This document shows, piece by piece, positions 38,673 through 47,828 of a stretch of 64,000 nt of DNA. The position numbers were made by a program, and so were the translations under genes. The stretch's first letter is position 1; each line of letters starts with the position of its first letter. The stretch comes from Acuticoccus sp963704595 (GTDB lineage: Bacteria > Pseudomonadota > Alphaproteobacteria > Rhizobiales > Amorphaceae): assembly GCA_963704595.1 (NCBI GenBank), contig OY969922.1, positions 1,922,001 through 1,986,000 on the forward strand, in the 5' to 3' direction. Below the pieces are notes generated by a model. That model had not been told where the DNA came from, did no database searches, and saw only the letters and a program-made list of their open reading frames with translations.

Positions 38673-38697
38673 GCCGGCCGGGGAGACCCCGGCCGGC
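38673..38697 (-). terminator. Hairpin after the Omp25-like gene
   Basis: A perfect 11 bp stem, GCCGGCCGGGG (38673-38683) with CCCCGGCCGGC (38687-38697), loop of 3, beginning 10 bp beyond the porin-like stop on the minus strand. There is no proper T-run, so it may act as a 3'-end stabilising hairpin or an imperfect terminator. Confidence 0.5.
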
Positions 38698-38706
38698 GGT
38701 CGCAGC

Positions 38707-39408
38707 TTAGAAGTGGTAGCTGACGCGTGCGCGGATCGCGTGGAAGTCGTTGTCGACCTTGAAGTCCGGGATGACGCCCCGGCCCTGGACGCGGGAGTTC
38801 TCGAGGTCGGTGTAGCGGTATTCCACGCCAAGGCTGATCTTCTCGGCGAGGAGCGCTTCGACGCCGCCGCCGACGGTGTAGCCGTTCAGGCCTTCGCTGC
38901 GGCTGACCCGGTCCACGGTCACGTTGTTCACGCTGAAGCCGGCTGCCGTGTCGGCATGGGCGTAGGCGTAACCACCGGTCGCGTAGGCGAGGATGTTGCC
39001 GAACGCGTAACCGGCGCGCAGCCGGGCGCTGGCGTTCACGTCGAAGTCCTGGCTGACGCGGGCGCGGATCACGTTGCGGCCGACGACTGCGGTTGCGGAA
39101 TTGGCACCGTCGATGCCGGAGTACTCGACGTCACCTTCGACACCGAGGACGAAACCGCCCTGGAACTGGTGCAGGTAACCGACGTGGCCGCCGCCGACGA
39201 AGCCGTCGGTGTCGATGTCGTTGTTGCCGCCGTCGCTGAACCAGTTGCCGGCGTAGCCGCCCTGGAGACCGACGTACACACCGGTCCAGTTGGTGATGAG
39301 CGGTGCGGCTTCATAGATCGGTGCGGGTTCGACGATCGGCAGATCCGCAGCGAACGCGCCACCGGCGACGAGGGACGCAGCAGTAGCCAGAAGAAGATGT
39401 CGACGCAT
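38707..39408 (-). CDS. Outer membrane beta-barrel protein, Omp25/Omp31-like
   Basis: Eight-strand outer-membrane barrel of the OmpA-like/Omp25 group found in Brucella and rhizobia. Signal peptide LLLATAASLVAGGAFAAD; the mature start WTGVYVGLQGGYAGNWFSD and the alternating hydrophobic strands that follow are typical. The C-terminal strand ends in IRARVSYHF with terminal Phe, the BAM recognition signal. 233 aa. The ATG at 39408 follows AATTAAC in an AT-rich leader. Preceded by a long gene-free region. Confidence 0.88.
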   Translation of the reverse strand: MRRHLLLATAASLVAGGAFAADLPIVEPAPIYEAAPLITNWTGVYVGLQGGYAGNWFSDGGNNDIDTDGFVGGGHVGYLHQFQGGFVLGVEGDVEYSGIDGANSATAVVGRNVIRARVSQDFDVNASARLRAGYAFGNILAYATGGYAYAHADTAAGFSVNNVTVDRVSRSEGLNGYTVGGGVEALLAEKISLGVEYRYTDLENSRVQGRGVIPDFKVDNDFHAIRARVSYHF

Positions 39409-40063
39409 GTTAATTACTCCACTCGGGTTCTGACCAGACATGTAGCTCAATCGGGTTCGCCCGGCTGTAGCAATTTGAGCACAGCGCCGGATTCCCGCTC
39501 CGCTTTCGCCAGTCTCCAGCCTCGCTATAACGTAAATTAACAGCCTAAAATTACGCGAATTATGGCTTTTGTTGGGTCTGAACTGTGGCAGCGGATCCAT
39601 TTTGCATGAATTTTTGAAGTATTCGTCGCGGCGCGGTCGCGAGAAGGCGAATGGATAACCATCGCATGCGGAGATCAAACTTCCTGAATCGGGCATCCCG
39701 GAGAAATCAACTGGGGCCGCCGCATGGTGATTCGCGGCGGCGATCGGCTGAGGGCTGATGCTGCACAACTCGCCGGCGTCTCGAGACCGATCCGCCGTCC
39801 CCGAAAACCTCGCCCCTGAACATCCGTTCAGCAAATAGGCTTATTGTCTCTCAGTCCGCCGGAAGCGATATTTGCCGAGGCCCGATTTCCGTGGCCAACA
39901 GCAGCAACGTTCGCGGCATTGCCGCCTCAGGCCGCGCAGATTGCGACGGTGTTGCCGCGCAGAAAAAACTCGCTCGATGCGCTTGACCCGTCAATTTTGA
40001 AGCTGCCGCCTGAAAATAGTCCGATGGAATGCCGCGGTGCGGTGGCTGGCGCAGCGGCGGAGC
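39409..40063. other. 655 bp gene-free region upstream of the Omp25-like gene
   Basis: No supported gene on either strand. The part nearest the porin gene (39500-39650) is clearly AT-richer than its surroundings and holds CTATAA at 39525-39530, which reads TTATAG on the minus strand and could be its -10 box; no good -35 box is seen. A loose inverted repeat, CGTAA (39531-39535) and TTACG (39551-39555), lies beside it and could bind a regulator. The far part, towards the kinase stop, shows nothing recognisable. Confidence 0.4.
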
Positions 40064-43000
40064 TCAGGCGAGTGCCTCGGCGATGGCGCGGGCGAGCTCG
40101 TCGCGCTGGAACGGCTTGCGCAACATTGCGATGCGGCCTCCCGGGCGGTCCCTTAGGACCATTTCGGCATCGGCGTTGCCGCTCATCATCACCACCGGAA
40201 GGTCGGGTCGGCTCTCGAACAGTTTGCGTGCGAGTGCGACGCCGCTGAGAGCGCCCGGGAGAACCACGTCGGACAGGACGAGGTCGACTTCGAAAGCGGC
40301 GAGCACTTCCTCGGCTTCCGACACGTCGCCCGCCTCGATCGTCATGTAGCCGATTGCCTTGAGCGCCTCGACGAGGACGACGCGAACCTCAGGCTGATCC
40401 TCCACGATGAGAACGGTCGCGTTGCCGGCCGGACCCGCCGGCGCGTCGCTCGCCGCAAGCGCGGGCGGTGGTGCCACCATGTCGGTCGACTGCGGAAAAT
40501 AAAGGTCGATCGTCGTGCCCTCGCCGAGCCGGCTCGAGAGCGAGATCGCACCCCCGGTCTGCTGCATGAAGCCATAGACCATGCTGAGGCCGAGCCCCGT
40601 CCCCGCGCCGCTGTGCTTGGTGGTGAAGAAGGGTTCGAGCACGCGAGACTGGAGTTCCGGCGCAATGCCCTCGCCGGTGTCGGTCACGCTGAGGTGGACG
40701 TAGTCGCCCGGCCCAAGCGGATGCGGCGCCTTGCCCTCGCCGAACGTCACCGGCCCGAGGCTGATGTTGAGCGATCCGCCGTTCGGCATCGCGTCGCGCG
40801 CGTTGACCGTGAGGTTGAGAAGTGCGGCCTCCACCTGCGAGGGGTCGGTGTTCACCGCGAGCGTTGTTTCCGGCGCCTCGACCGTGATGCGCACGGCCTC
40901 GCCCGCCGCCCGGTGGAGGAGACCCGTCATTCCGCGCACCAGCGTCACGAGGTCGAGGGTGGAGCGGGTGAGGGGCTGCCGCCGCGCGAAGGTGAGCATC
41001 CGCCGGGTAAGTCGCGCCCCGCTCTCGACGGCCTTCGCGGCCGCGTTGACGCGCCGCCGCGCGGCCGGGTCGTTCGCCACCGAGCTTTCCAGAAGCTCGA
41101 GATTGCCCTGGACGACGCAAAGGAGGTTGTTGAAGTCGTGCGCGAGGCCGCCGGTGAGCTGCCCGACCGATTCCATCCGCTGCATGTGCATGAGTTCCCG
41201 CTCGGCGCGGCGCCGTTCGGTCATGTCCGTCAGAACGCCGATGACGCGGTTGCACCGGCCATCCGCGTCCCATTCGAAGAGCTCCGAAAGCTCGATCGTC
41301 AGGACGGTGCCGTCGGCGCAGACGAACTCGTACTCGTCGCGCATCGTCTGGGTGCCGCCGTTCTGCGGCGGGGCCGCCGCGGCGCGCGCGGCGACCGCGC
41401 GGTCCCGCGAGGCTGCGCTCATGAAGTCGGTGAACGGGCGGAAGAGGACGCCGTCGCGCGTGTAGCCCAGTCGGTCGAGCCAGTGGTCGCTCACGTGCTC
41501 GAGCGCGCCTTCGAGGTCGGTAGACTGCAGCATCATCGGCGTGCGGCGGAACATCTGCCGGTGCTGGTACTCGCTTTCCCGCAGCGCGAGCTGCGCCTCG
41601 ACGACGTCCGTCACGTCGGTGCTGACCACGCAGACGAGTTGCTCGCCGGTCGCGGCGTCTGCGAACGGCACACGCGTCGTGCTGACCCATCCCGCCCTGC
41701 CGTCGGTCATGTCGTCCGGCCGCGGCGCAGCGGAGACAAGGACGCCCTCGGCGATGGTGCGCAGATTCGCCCGCCATTCCCGGGCGGCAATGTCCGGCCG
41801 CAGCGCGTCAAGCCGCGCCCCCTCGACCTCGGCCACGGTGCGTCCGAGCGCGTCGGCCGCCGCGCGGTTGCAGCGCAGGATCTCGTTGTGCGCGTTCTTC
41901 ACCATGATGCGCGACGGGACGTTGTTGAGAATGAGCCGGAGCTCCTGCTCGTGCCGCCGGATTGCCGCCTCGTTGCGCCTGACCTCGGTGACGTCGCGGC
42001 CCTCGGCGAGGATGTTGACGAGCGCACCGGTTTCGTCGTGGACGGGGACCAGCGCGCAGTCGAGCGGAACGCTACGGCCAGCGGCGTCGACGAAATCGAT
42101 CTCGTAGCGCGCGGTTGCTCCGGTCCGGACGCGGCGGAAGGCGGCGGAGATCCGGCCGGCGAGCCCCCTGGGCCGCCTGAAGCTGGCAAGCTCCCAGAAG
42201 CGGGTGCCGATCACGTCCGCGCGGCTGAGACCGCTCATGCGCAGCGCCGCGTGGTTGACCTCCAGCACCTCGCCCGACGGCGCCAGAAGCGCGCAGAACT
42301 GGAACGTGTTGTTGAAGATCGCAAGGTAGCGCGCGTTCGCCTCACGCAGGAGGCGCAGCGCTTCGACGGACTTCGTGACGTCCCGCTCGGAGACCACGGC
42401 GCCGAGGCACGCCCCGTGCGCGTCCTGCATCGGCACGGCGGTCAGAAGGATCTGCCGCGGCGCCTGGCCCGGAATGCGGATCTCGAGCGGTTCCTCGACG
42501 ATCCGCCCACCCGCCAGCGCCCGGAACAGCGGCGTCTCGCTCGCCCGCAGGCGCGACGTGCCGCCGACCCGGTAAAGGTTGAGCGCGTCGGCGGGCAGGG
42601 AGGCCCGTTCGGCCTGATCGTCATCCAGCTGGTGCATTTCGCGCAGGCGGCGGTTGCGGAAGAGGACGCGCCCGTTCGCGTCGCAGGCGGAGAGGCCTTC
42701 GTCGACCGATTCCAGCACCGTCCTGAAGAAGTGCTGGTTTTCCGCCAGCATCGTTTCGGCCGTGACGCGCAGGCTGATGTCGTCGCACCAGGAGAGGATG
42801 CCGCCGACCACACCCTCCGCCTCGAACCACGGATCGAGGTGACGGCGGACGAACTTCCGTGCGCCGCCGACGTGCATCTCGTCTCGCTCCACCGCGATCG
42901 GCTGGCCGGCAAGGCAGCGCTTGTGCTGATCCGCCCACTCGGCCGGCAGGTCCGGCACGACGTCGTAGAGCGTTCGACCGAGGATCTCGACGTCGGTCAG

Positions 43001-43540
43001 TCCGAACAGGGTGCGGTAGGAGGAGGAGACGGCCAGAAAGCGCATCTTCCGGTCGAACATCGCGATGGCCGCCGGGGCCGCCTTTAGGAACTCCCGGAAG
43101 AGGAGACCGCCGCGGTCGTCGGCCGCGGCCTCCGGTGCACCCGTGGGCACCGGCGCGTGGAGAAGGGCCGCCGCGAGGGCGAGGACGTCTTCGAGATCGT
43201 CGGCCGCGACGCCGTCGGCGGCTTCGGGATCGGCAAAGTCGAGCACGAGTTCGCCGAGCGGGTCGCCGCCCGGCCCCTCGATCGTCGCAGCGATCCTGTC
43301 TGCCGGGACGTCTTCGGCATCGACCGGCGTTTCGGGCGACCGCGCGATGGCGTCCGAGTTGTCGACGGCACCGGGCGGCAGGATCAACACGGCCGCGGCA
43401 CCGAACCTTTTCCGGATTACACGCGACAAGCGGCAAAGCGCATCGTCGCGCCGCCGCGGGGATGTGCCCGGGGGGATACACGTTGTCCGCGCAGCGGAAT
43501 CGAAGATGATGGCCCCTGGCAAAGCAACCCCGCACGTCAT
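40064..43540 (-). CDS. Hybrid sensor histidine kinase with five PAS domains and C-terminal receiver
   Basis: 1,158 aa, no transmembrane helix seen, so cytoplasmic. A divergent N-terminal region is followed by five PAS-type repeats starting near residues 150, 270, 404, 537 and 660 (for example FLKAAPAAIAMFDRKMRFLA). Then HisKA with the phospho-acceptor His in TGGLAHDFNNLLCVVQGN (about 800), an HATPase with NARDAMPNGG and GTGLGLSMVYGF, and a receiver with Asp in VLSDVVLPG (about 1088). HDFNNLL marks the HWE-independent hybrid group common in alphaproteobacteria. The start at 43540 (MTCGVALPG) is used because longer starts overlap the RTX gene. Signal unknown; multiple PAS repeats suggest redox, light or ligand sensing. 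Confidence 0.87.
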   Translation of the reverse strand: MTCGVALPGAIIFDSAARTTCIPPGTSPRRRDDALCRLSRVIRKRFGAAAVLILPPGAVDNSDAIARSPETPVDAEDVPADRIAATIEGPGGDPLGELVLDFADPEAADGVAADDLEDVLALAAALLHAPVPTGAPEAAADDRGGLLFREFLKAAPAAIAMFDRKMRFLAVSSSYRTLFGLTDVEILGRTLYDVVPDLPAEWADQHKRCLAGQPIAVERDEMHVGGARKFVRRHLDPWFEAEGVVGGILSWCDDISLRVTAETMLAENQHFFRTVLESVDEGLSACDANGRVLFRNRRLREMHQLDDDQAERASLPADALNLYRVGGTSRLRASETPLFRALAGGRIVEEPLEIRIPGQAPRQILLTAVPMQDAHGACLGAVVSERDVTKSVEALRLLREANARYLAIFNNTFQFCALLAPSGEVLEVNHAALRMSGLSRADVIGTRFWELASFRRPRGLAGRISAAFRRVRTGATARYEIDFVDAAGRSVPLDCALVPVHDETGALVNILAEGRDVTEVRRNEAAIRRHEQELRLILNNVPSRIMVKNAHNEILRCNRAAADALGRTVAEVEGARLDALRPDIAAREWRANLRTIAEGVLVSAAPRPDDMTDGRAGWVSTTRVPFADAATGEQLVCVVSTDVTDVVEAQLALRESEYQHRQMFRRTPMMLQSTDLEGALEHVSDHWLDRLGYTRDGVLFRPFTDFMSAASRDRAVAARAAAAPPQNGGTQTMRDEYEFVCADGTVLTIELSELFEWDADGRCNRVIGVLTDMTERRRAERELMHMQRMESVGQLTGGLAHDFNNLLCVVQGNLELLESSVANDPAARRRVNAAAKAVESGARLTRRMLTFARRQPLTRSTLDLVTLVRGMTGLLHRAAGEAVRITVEAPETTLAVNTDPSQVEAALLNLTVNARDAMPNGGSLNISLGPVTFGEGKAPHPLGPGDYVHLSVTDTGEGIAPELQSRVLEPFFTTKHSGAGTGLGLSMVYGFMQQTGGAISLSSRLGEGTTIDLYFPQSTDMVAPPPALAASDAPAGPAGNATVLIVEDQPEVRVVLVEALKAIGYMTIEAGDVSEAEEVLAAFEVDLVLSDVVLPGALSGVALARKLFESRPDLPVVMMSGNADAEMVLRDRPGGRIAMLRKPFQRDELARAIAEALA

Positions 43541-43706
43541 GATTTTACGATGACGGAATTTGAACTTGCCGCGTCTGGCTAATTCTGTCGAATGCCAGCC
43601 TATACGCAGCCGGCGCTGCAAGCGAGAGGTGTCGACGCCGCAGACAACTCGCGCCAGCGGCCGACGCGAACGCCGGCCGCTTCCACCCCGCCCAGGCGAG
43701 CGGCCC

Positions 43707-45059
43707 TCAGAGGCCAATGTCGATCGCGCCGTCGATGAGCGAGATGCCGAGATCGAGATCGAGGCCGAGATTGGCGGCAAGGTCGACGAGGGTCAGGTCG
43801 TTCAGCGTGACGGTCGCGCCGAGCTCGTCGGTGATCTCGATGTCGGCGCCGATCTGAAGGGCGGCGCCCAGGATCTCGAGCCCGGTGTCGAGCCCGACGG
43901 CAAGACCGAAGTCGAAGGAATCCTCCACAGCGTTGAAGTCGGTCACCGTCGTCCCGTCGTTGAAGACGAAAGTGTCTGCGCCGTCTCCGCCGGTCAGTTC
44001 ATCGACGCCGCCGCCGCCGTCCAGCGTGTCCTCGCCGTTCCCGCCGTCGAGCGTATCGTTGCCTGCGCCGCCGTTCAGCATGTCGTCGCCGTTGCCGCCG
44101 GCAAGGAAATCGTCACCGTTGCCGCCTTTGAGGTCGTCGGCCCCGCCGCGACCGTCCAGACTGTCGTTGTCGGCGCCGCCGATGAGCTCATCACGGCCGC
44201 CGCCGCCAAAGAGGGAATCGGCGCCCGAGCCACCGTCCAGCGTATCGGACCCGGCCTGGCCGAGGAGGCGATCGTTGCCGTCGCCGCCCTCCATCCTGTC
44301 GTTGCCTTCGCCGCCCGCCAGGATGTCGTCGCCGTCCTCTCCGAACAGGCGGTCGTTGCCGTCATCGCCGAAGAGCCGGTCACTGCCGGCACCACCATGG
44401 ATGAAGTCCACTCCGGTGCCGCCGAACAGCTTGTCGGCGCCGTTCTCGCCGAAGATCCGGTCATTACCGGCGTCACCCCGGATCACGTCGTTGCCGAGGC
44501 CGCCGAAGAGAAAGTCGAGGCCTTCGCCGCCTTCGAGGAGGTCGTTGCCGTCGTCGCCGGAGAGGTGGTCGTTGTCATCGCCGCCGAAAAGTCGGTCCGC
44601 ATCGTCGCCGCCGCTCATCCGGTCCGCGCCGGCCTCGCCGAACATGCGGTCCATTCCGGTGCCGCCAAATGCAACGTCGTCACCCACCCCGCCATCGATG
44701 ATGTCGTCGCCGGCGTCGCCGCGCAGAATGTCGTTGCCGGCGCCGCCCAGCACGCGGTCTTCGCCTTCGCCGCCGGAGATGGTGTCGTTGCCGTCGTCGC
44801 CGTAAGCGCGGTCTGCCCCGTCGCCCGCCACGACTCGGTCGTGGCCGATGCCGCCGGTGAGGATGTCGTCGCCGATCCCGCCGCTCAGGGTGTCGTTGCC
44901 CTCGTCGCCACGCACGGTGTCCGCACCGGCGCCGCCGACGACCCTGTCGTCGCCCTCACGGCCGTGGAGCGTATCGTCGCCGCTCTGCCCGCTGAGCACG
45001 TCAGCAGTGTCGGTTCCGAACATCTTGTCGTTCTGTGCGGTGCCGTTGAATTCGCTCAT
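43707..45059 (-). CDS. RTX-type calcium-binding repeat protein
   Basis: 450 aa, nearly all GGxGxDxLx nonapeptide repeats (several dozen half-turns from about residue 15 to 375), which fold into a calcium-bound parallel beta roll. There is no N-terminal signal; the last about 80 residues (FVFNDGTTVTDFNAVEDSF onward, ending LIDGAIDIGL) fit a type I secretion signal. The 166 bp gap to the downstream kinase on the same strand leaves co-transcription possible. No HlyB/HlyD/TolC genes are in the window, so secretion would use a transporter elsewhere. No enzymatic domain, so a structural, surface or matrix role is likelier than toxin activity. Confidence 0.87.
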   Translation of the reverse strand: MSEFNGTAQNDKMFGTDTADVLSGQSGDDTLHGREGDDRVVGGAGADTVRGDEGNDTLSGGIGDDILTGGIGHDRVVAGDGADRAYGDDGNDTISGGEGEDRVLGGAGNDILRGDAGDDIIDGGVGDDVAFGGTGMDRMFGEAGADRMSGGDDADRLFGGDDNDHLSGDDGNDLLEGGEGLDFLFGGLGNDVIRGDAGNDRIFGENGADKLFGGTGVDFIHGGAGSDRLFGDDGNDRLFGEDGDDILAGGEGNDRMEGGDGNDRLLGQAGSDTLDGGSGADSLFGGGGRDELIGGADNDSLDGRGGADDLKGGNGDDFLAGGNGDDMLNGGAGNDTLDGGNGEDTLDGGGGVDELTGGDGADTFVFNDGTTVTDFNAVEDSFDFGLAVGLDTGLEILGAALQIGADIEITDELGATVTLNDLTLVDLAANLGLDLDLGISLIDGAIDIGL

Positions 45060-45323
45060 TGCTTTGCTCCAGTGTTTGCCTGAAGCCGAAAGCTAGAAGG
45101 CGATTTGATCGCTCTCTATGCAATTGTAATCCAAACTTACGCCGACAACGCTGAGATTCCGGGGGGAAATGCTTGAATTGTTGGATTTGTAAACTTGGCG
45201 ACCTTCGTGGTGCTGCCGTGTCGGCCACGCGCCGAAGGGCGCGACAACGGAACACACGCACCGCGGGTATTTCAATTTTTCACATTCTGAGATTTAATAA
45301 TCCCGGCAAGTGGGGTGGAAGAA

Positions 45324-46118
45324 ATGGCCGCATCAATGGAAAGCACCTGGGCCGCCGATGCATCTGCTGGGCGACGACGCGATACTGCATTGCGCGATAT
45401 GGCGGGCGAAAGCAGTCAGCGACTGGCGCTCGTGGTCGACGACGATGCTGATGTGCGGGATCTCGTGATCGACGTTCTCGAGATGGAGGGCTATACGGTT
45501 CGCGCCGCCTCCAACCTCGCGGATGCACGAACTGCGCTCACGAAAGAGGATGTCGTCATCTGTATCGTCGACCTCAATCTCGCGAGCGAGAACGGGATCG
45601 ACCTCGTCAAGGAACTGAGCGGCAGCCAGCGGACGGCGGTCATCATCCTGTCCGGCAGGGGCGACGTGTTCGACGTCGTGATCGGCCTCGAGATCGGCGC
45701 CGACGATTACATCTCCAAGCCGTTCCACGTCCGCGAACTGTCGGCACGGGTGAAACGGGCCGGACTGCGGATCACGCAGTTGCGCGACCAGGCCCAGCCG
45801 CCGAACTGCGCAAGCGGGCAGGTGGCGTTCGGCGATTTTTCGATCGACGCCCGGCGCTATATTGTCTCCCACAAGACAGGCGAAACCATTTCTTTGTCGA
45901 AACCCGAAATCCGGATGCTCTCCGCGCTCGTACACAACAAAGGAAACGTACTGAGCCGAGACACGCTGCACGGCATGGTGGTCGGCCCGGCGGAACGTGA
46001 CCCGATGGATCGGCGGATCGACATCTACGTGTCGAGCATCCGCAAGAAGCTCTCCCCGTTCTGCGATGGGGAAGAGGTCATCCGGACGGTGCACCGCGTG
46101 GGCTACATCATCGACTGA
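45324..46118 (+). CDS. OmpR/PhoB-family response regulator
   Basis: Receiver domain with the acidic triad VVDDDADVRD, phospho-acceptor Asp about 83 in CIVDLNLASENG, switch Ser in IILSGRGDVF and Lys in DDYISKPFHVREL. A winged-helix DNA-binding domain follows, with ISLSKPEIRMLSALVHN, SRDTLHGMV and VSSIRKKLSP. 264 aa. The ATG at 45324 has GGAAG 5 bp upstream; a GTG at 45315 is also possible. Divergent from the RTX gene across about 260 bp and followed by the EAL protein 39 bp on, so it may regulate one or both. The N-terminal ~30 residues are an unusual polar extension. Confidence 0.88.
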   Translation: MAASMESTWAADASAGRRRDTALRDMAGESSQRLALVVDDDADVRDLVIDVLEMEGYTVRAASNLADARTALTKEDVVICIVDLNLASENGIDLVKELSGSQRTAVIILSGRGDVFDVVIGLEIGADDYISKPFHVRELSARVKRAGLRITQLRDQAQPPNCASGQVAFGDFSIDARRYIVSHKTGETISLSKPEIRMLSALVHNKGNVLSRDTLHGMVVGPAERDPMDRRIDIYVSSIRKKLSPFCDGEEVIRTVHRVGYIID

Positions 46119-46157
46119 AGGCGGCAAACCTCGGCCGGAGCAGGGCCGGGGTTGCCG

Positions 46158-47423
46158 ATGAACAAGAACAGAAACGCCGCTTTGATTTACGTCCACTCGC
46201 GCGCGGTCCGCCAGGTGGTCGTGAAGGCCGCGCAGGACGCGGGATATGCCGTACGCGTCGCCGACAGCCGCTCCGAAGCGTACGATGCGATCCGCAGCGA
46301 CAAGCCGGCGCTCATGTTCGTGGACCTCAGGCTGCCCGAAGGAACCGGCATCCTGCATGAGATCGGGACAACAAGCCCCACCACGGCGCTGGTGATGCTG
46401 CCCGACGATGACCAGTCGGCAGCAGACCTCGAATTCTTTGCGCTGGCGGCCGGAATTTCCACCGCGGTGGCCGTCGCCCGCCCGATCCGGATGGGCGCGC
46501 TTGCCGCCGCCATCGACCGTGCCCGCTCTTCCGAAGATACGCCGCCCGATCGCGACGTCGCCACAGACCTCGAAGCCGCGATCGCGGAGGACGAGATCGA
46601 CGTGAGCTTCCTGCCGCGCGTGCGGTTGACCATCGCTGGCGATCATTTTGTCGTCGGCTTCGAGGCTCAGGCATCGTGGCACCCCCGCGGCGGTGCGAGG
46701 ATCGACCACAAGGCGCTCCTGTGCGCCGCGCATCGAAACGGCCTCTCGAACGCTATGCTGGAGATTCTCCTGCGAGCGATAGCCCGGCACAACCGCAAGC
46801 ATGCTTTCGCCGGTGCGGCGCGCCCGACCGTCATCCCGATGCACCCCGCGATCCTGTATGATCCGAATATAGCTGCGCAGATCGCGACGATCCTCGACGA
46901 TGAGGGGCTCGACCCGGAGAACATCATCGTCCGGATCTGTGAACCCGCGGCGACCGCGGACCCTGATGCGCTGCTCGTTTTTCTCGCCGCGATGAGCGCC
47001 CGCGGCATCCCCGTCTCCCTCGGAAATTTCGGCATAAGCCACGTCTCCGTTACAGCGCTCGCCCGCGCGGGCTTCTGCGACCTCGTGCTCGACGAGACGT
47101 TGGTCACGGCGCTGAAGTTGGACGAGCGGGCGCAGGGCGTCGTTCGGGCGCTTGTTGCGATGGCTGACGCGCTCGGCTTCGAGATCTGTGCCGACGGCGT
47201 GGATTGCGCCGCCAGCGCCCGGCTTCTTGCCTCGCTCGGCTGCTCCGTCCAGCAGGGCCCGATCTTTACAGCGCAGATCGGTGAGGCTCGCCGCCACCAT
47301 GCCACGCAGCTTCCGATCAGCGGACGACTTAGGTGCGTTGCGCCATGCGAAGGCAGTCGGCACGCCGGCGGCATATCGGCAGTCACAGCTGGCCGACGCA
47401 CGTTATCGATTGCCGGCATCTGA
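46158..47423 (+). CDS. REC-like plus degenerate EAL domain protein
   Basis: About 421 aa. N-terminal receiver-like domain (residues about 7-120) with Asp in MFVDLRLPEGTG but without the usual N-terminal acidic pair (ALIYVHSRA instead). The C-terminal half has the EAL fold, but the signature is GFEAQASWH where active enzymes have ExLxRW, the catalytic Asp-Asp motif is LGNFGISHVS in place of DDFGTG, and the general base Lys/Glu motifs are not recognisable. It probably does not hydrolyse cyclic-di-GMP and may be a binding or protein-interaction module. Start at ATG 46158; TTG 46152 is the alternative. Follows the response regulator by 39 bp, same strand. Confidence 0.8.
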   Translation: MNKNRNAALIYVHSRAVRQVVVKAAQDAGYAVRVADSRSEAYDAIRSDKPALMFVDLRLPEGTGILHEIGTTSPTTALVMLPDDDQSAADLEFFALAAGISTAVAVARPIRMGALAAAIDRARSSEDTPPDRDVATDLEAAIAEDEIDVSFLPRVRLTIAGDHFVVGFEAQASWHPRGGARIDHKALLCAAHRNGLSNAMLEILLRAIARHNRKHAFAGAARPTVIPMHPAILYDPNIAAQIATILDDEGLDPENIIVRICEPAATADPDALLVFLAAMSARGIPVSLGNFGISHVSVTALARAGFCDLVLDETLVTALKLDERAQGVVRALVAMADALGFEICADGVDCAASARLLASLGCSVQQGPIFTAQIGEARRHHATQLPISGRLRCVAPCEGSRHAGGISAVTAGRRTLSIAGI

Positions 47424-47464
47424 GCGGCCGCTTCCTGAGCCGCTCGCCTCAACTCTGAAAAGAT

Positions 47465-47541
<77 letters not shown>

Positions 47542-47828
47542 ACGGGACAGCGTTGAAGCCGGCGGGCGACCTTGACCCGTCCGCCCGCCTTTCGCGGGAT
47601 GCTTCAATCGTTGTTTGCGCCATTTCCGGTAGCATGAGCACCGCGAACGCGGCAAGGCGGCGCGCGCGGCCGCTGCCGGTCCGTGGCCGCGCCCCCCGCA
47701 AACGCCCCCAGGCGACACGGTCCGATCAGTTGCAGCCTTAGATGATCGCGCGACTTGAGCGGCGGCGCCTAAGGCCATAGGCTCCCGCCAACCAAAAGAT
47801 CAAGAATCGTTATCCGGGAGGAACTACA

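Noticed and set aside
39844..40248. A plus-strand frame in the gap before the kinase
   Set aside because: TTG start, no ribosome binding site, and its second half runs antisense to the receiver domain of the kinase.
43560..45083. A 507-residue frame antisense to the RTX gene
   Set aside because: The VVAVAA-type periodicity is the complement of the nonapeptide repeat codons; the minus strand has the real GGxGxD pattern.
47634..47741. A 35-codon basic open frame between tRNA-Arg and dctP
   Set aside because: No ribosome binding site, Arg/Pro-rich composition typical of random GC-rich frames, no resemblance to a known small protein.
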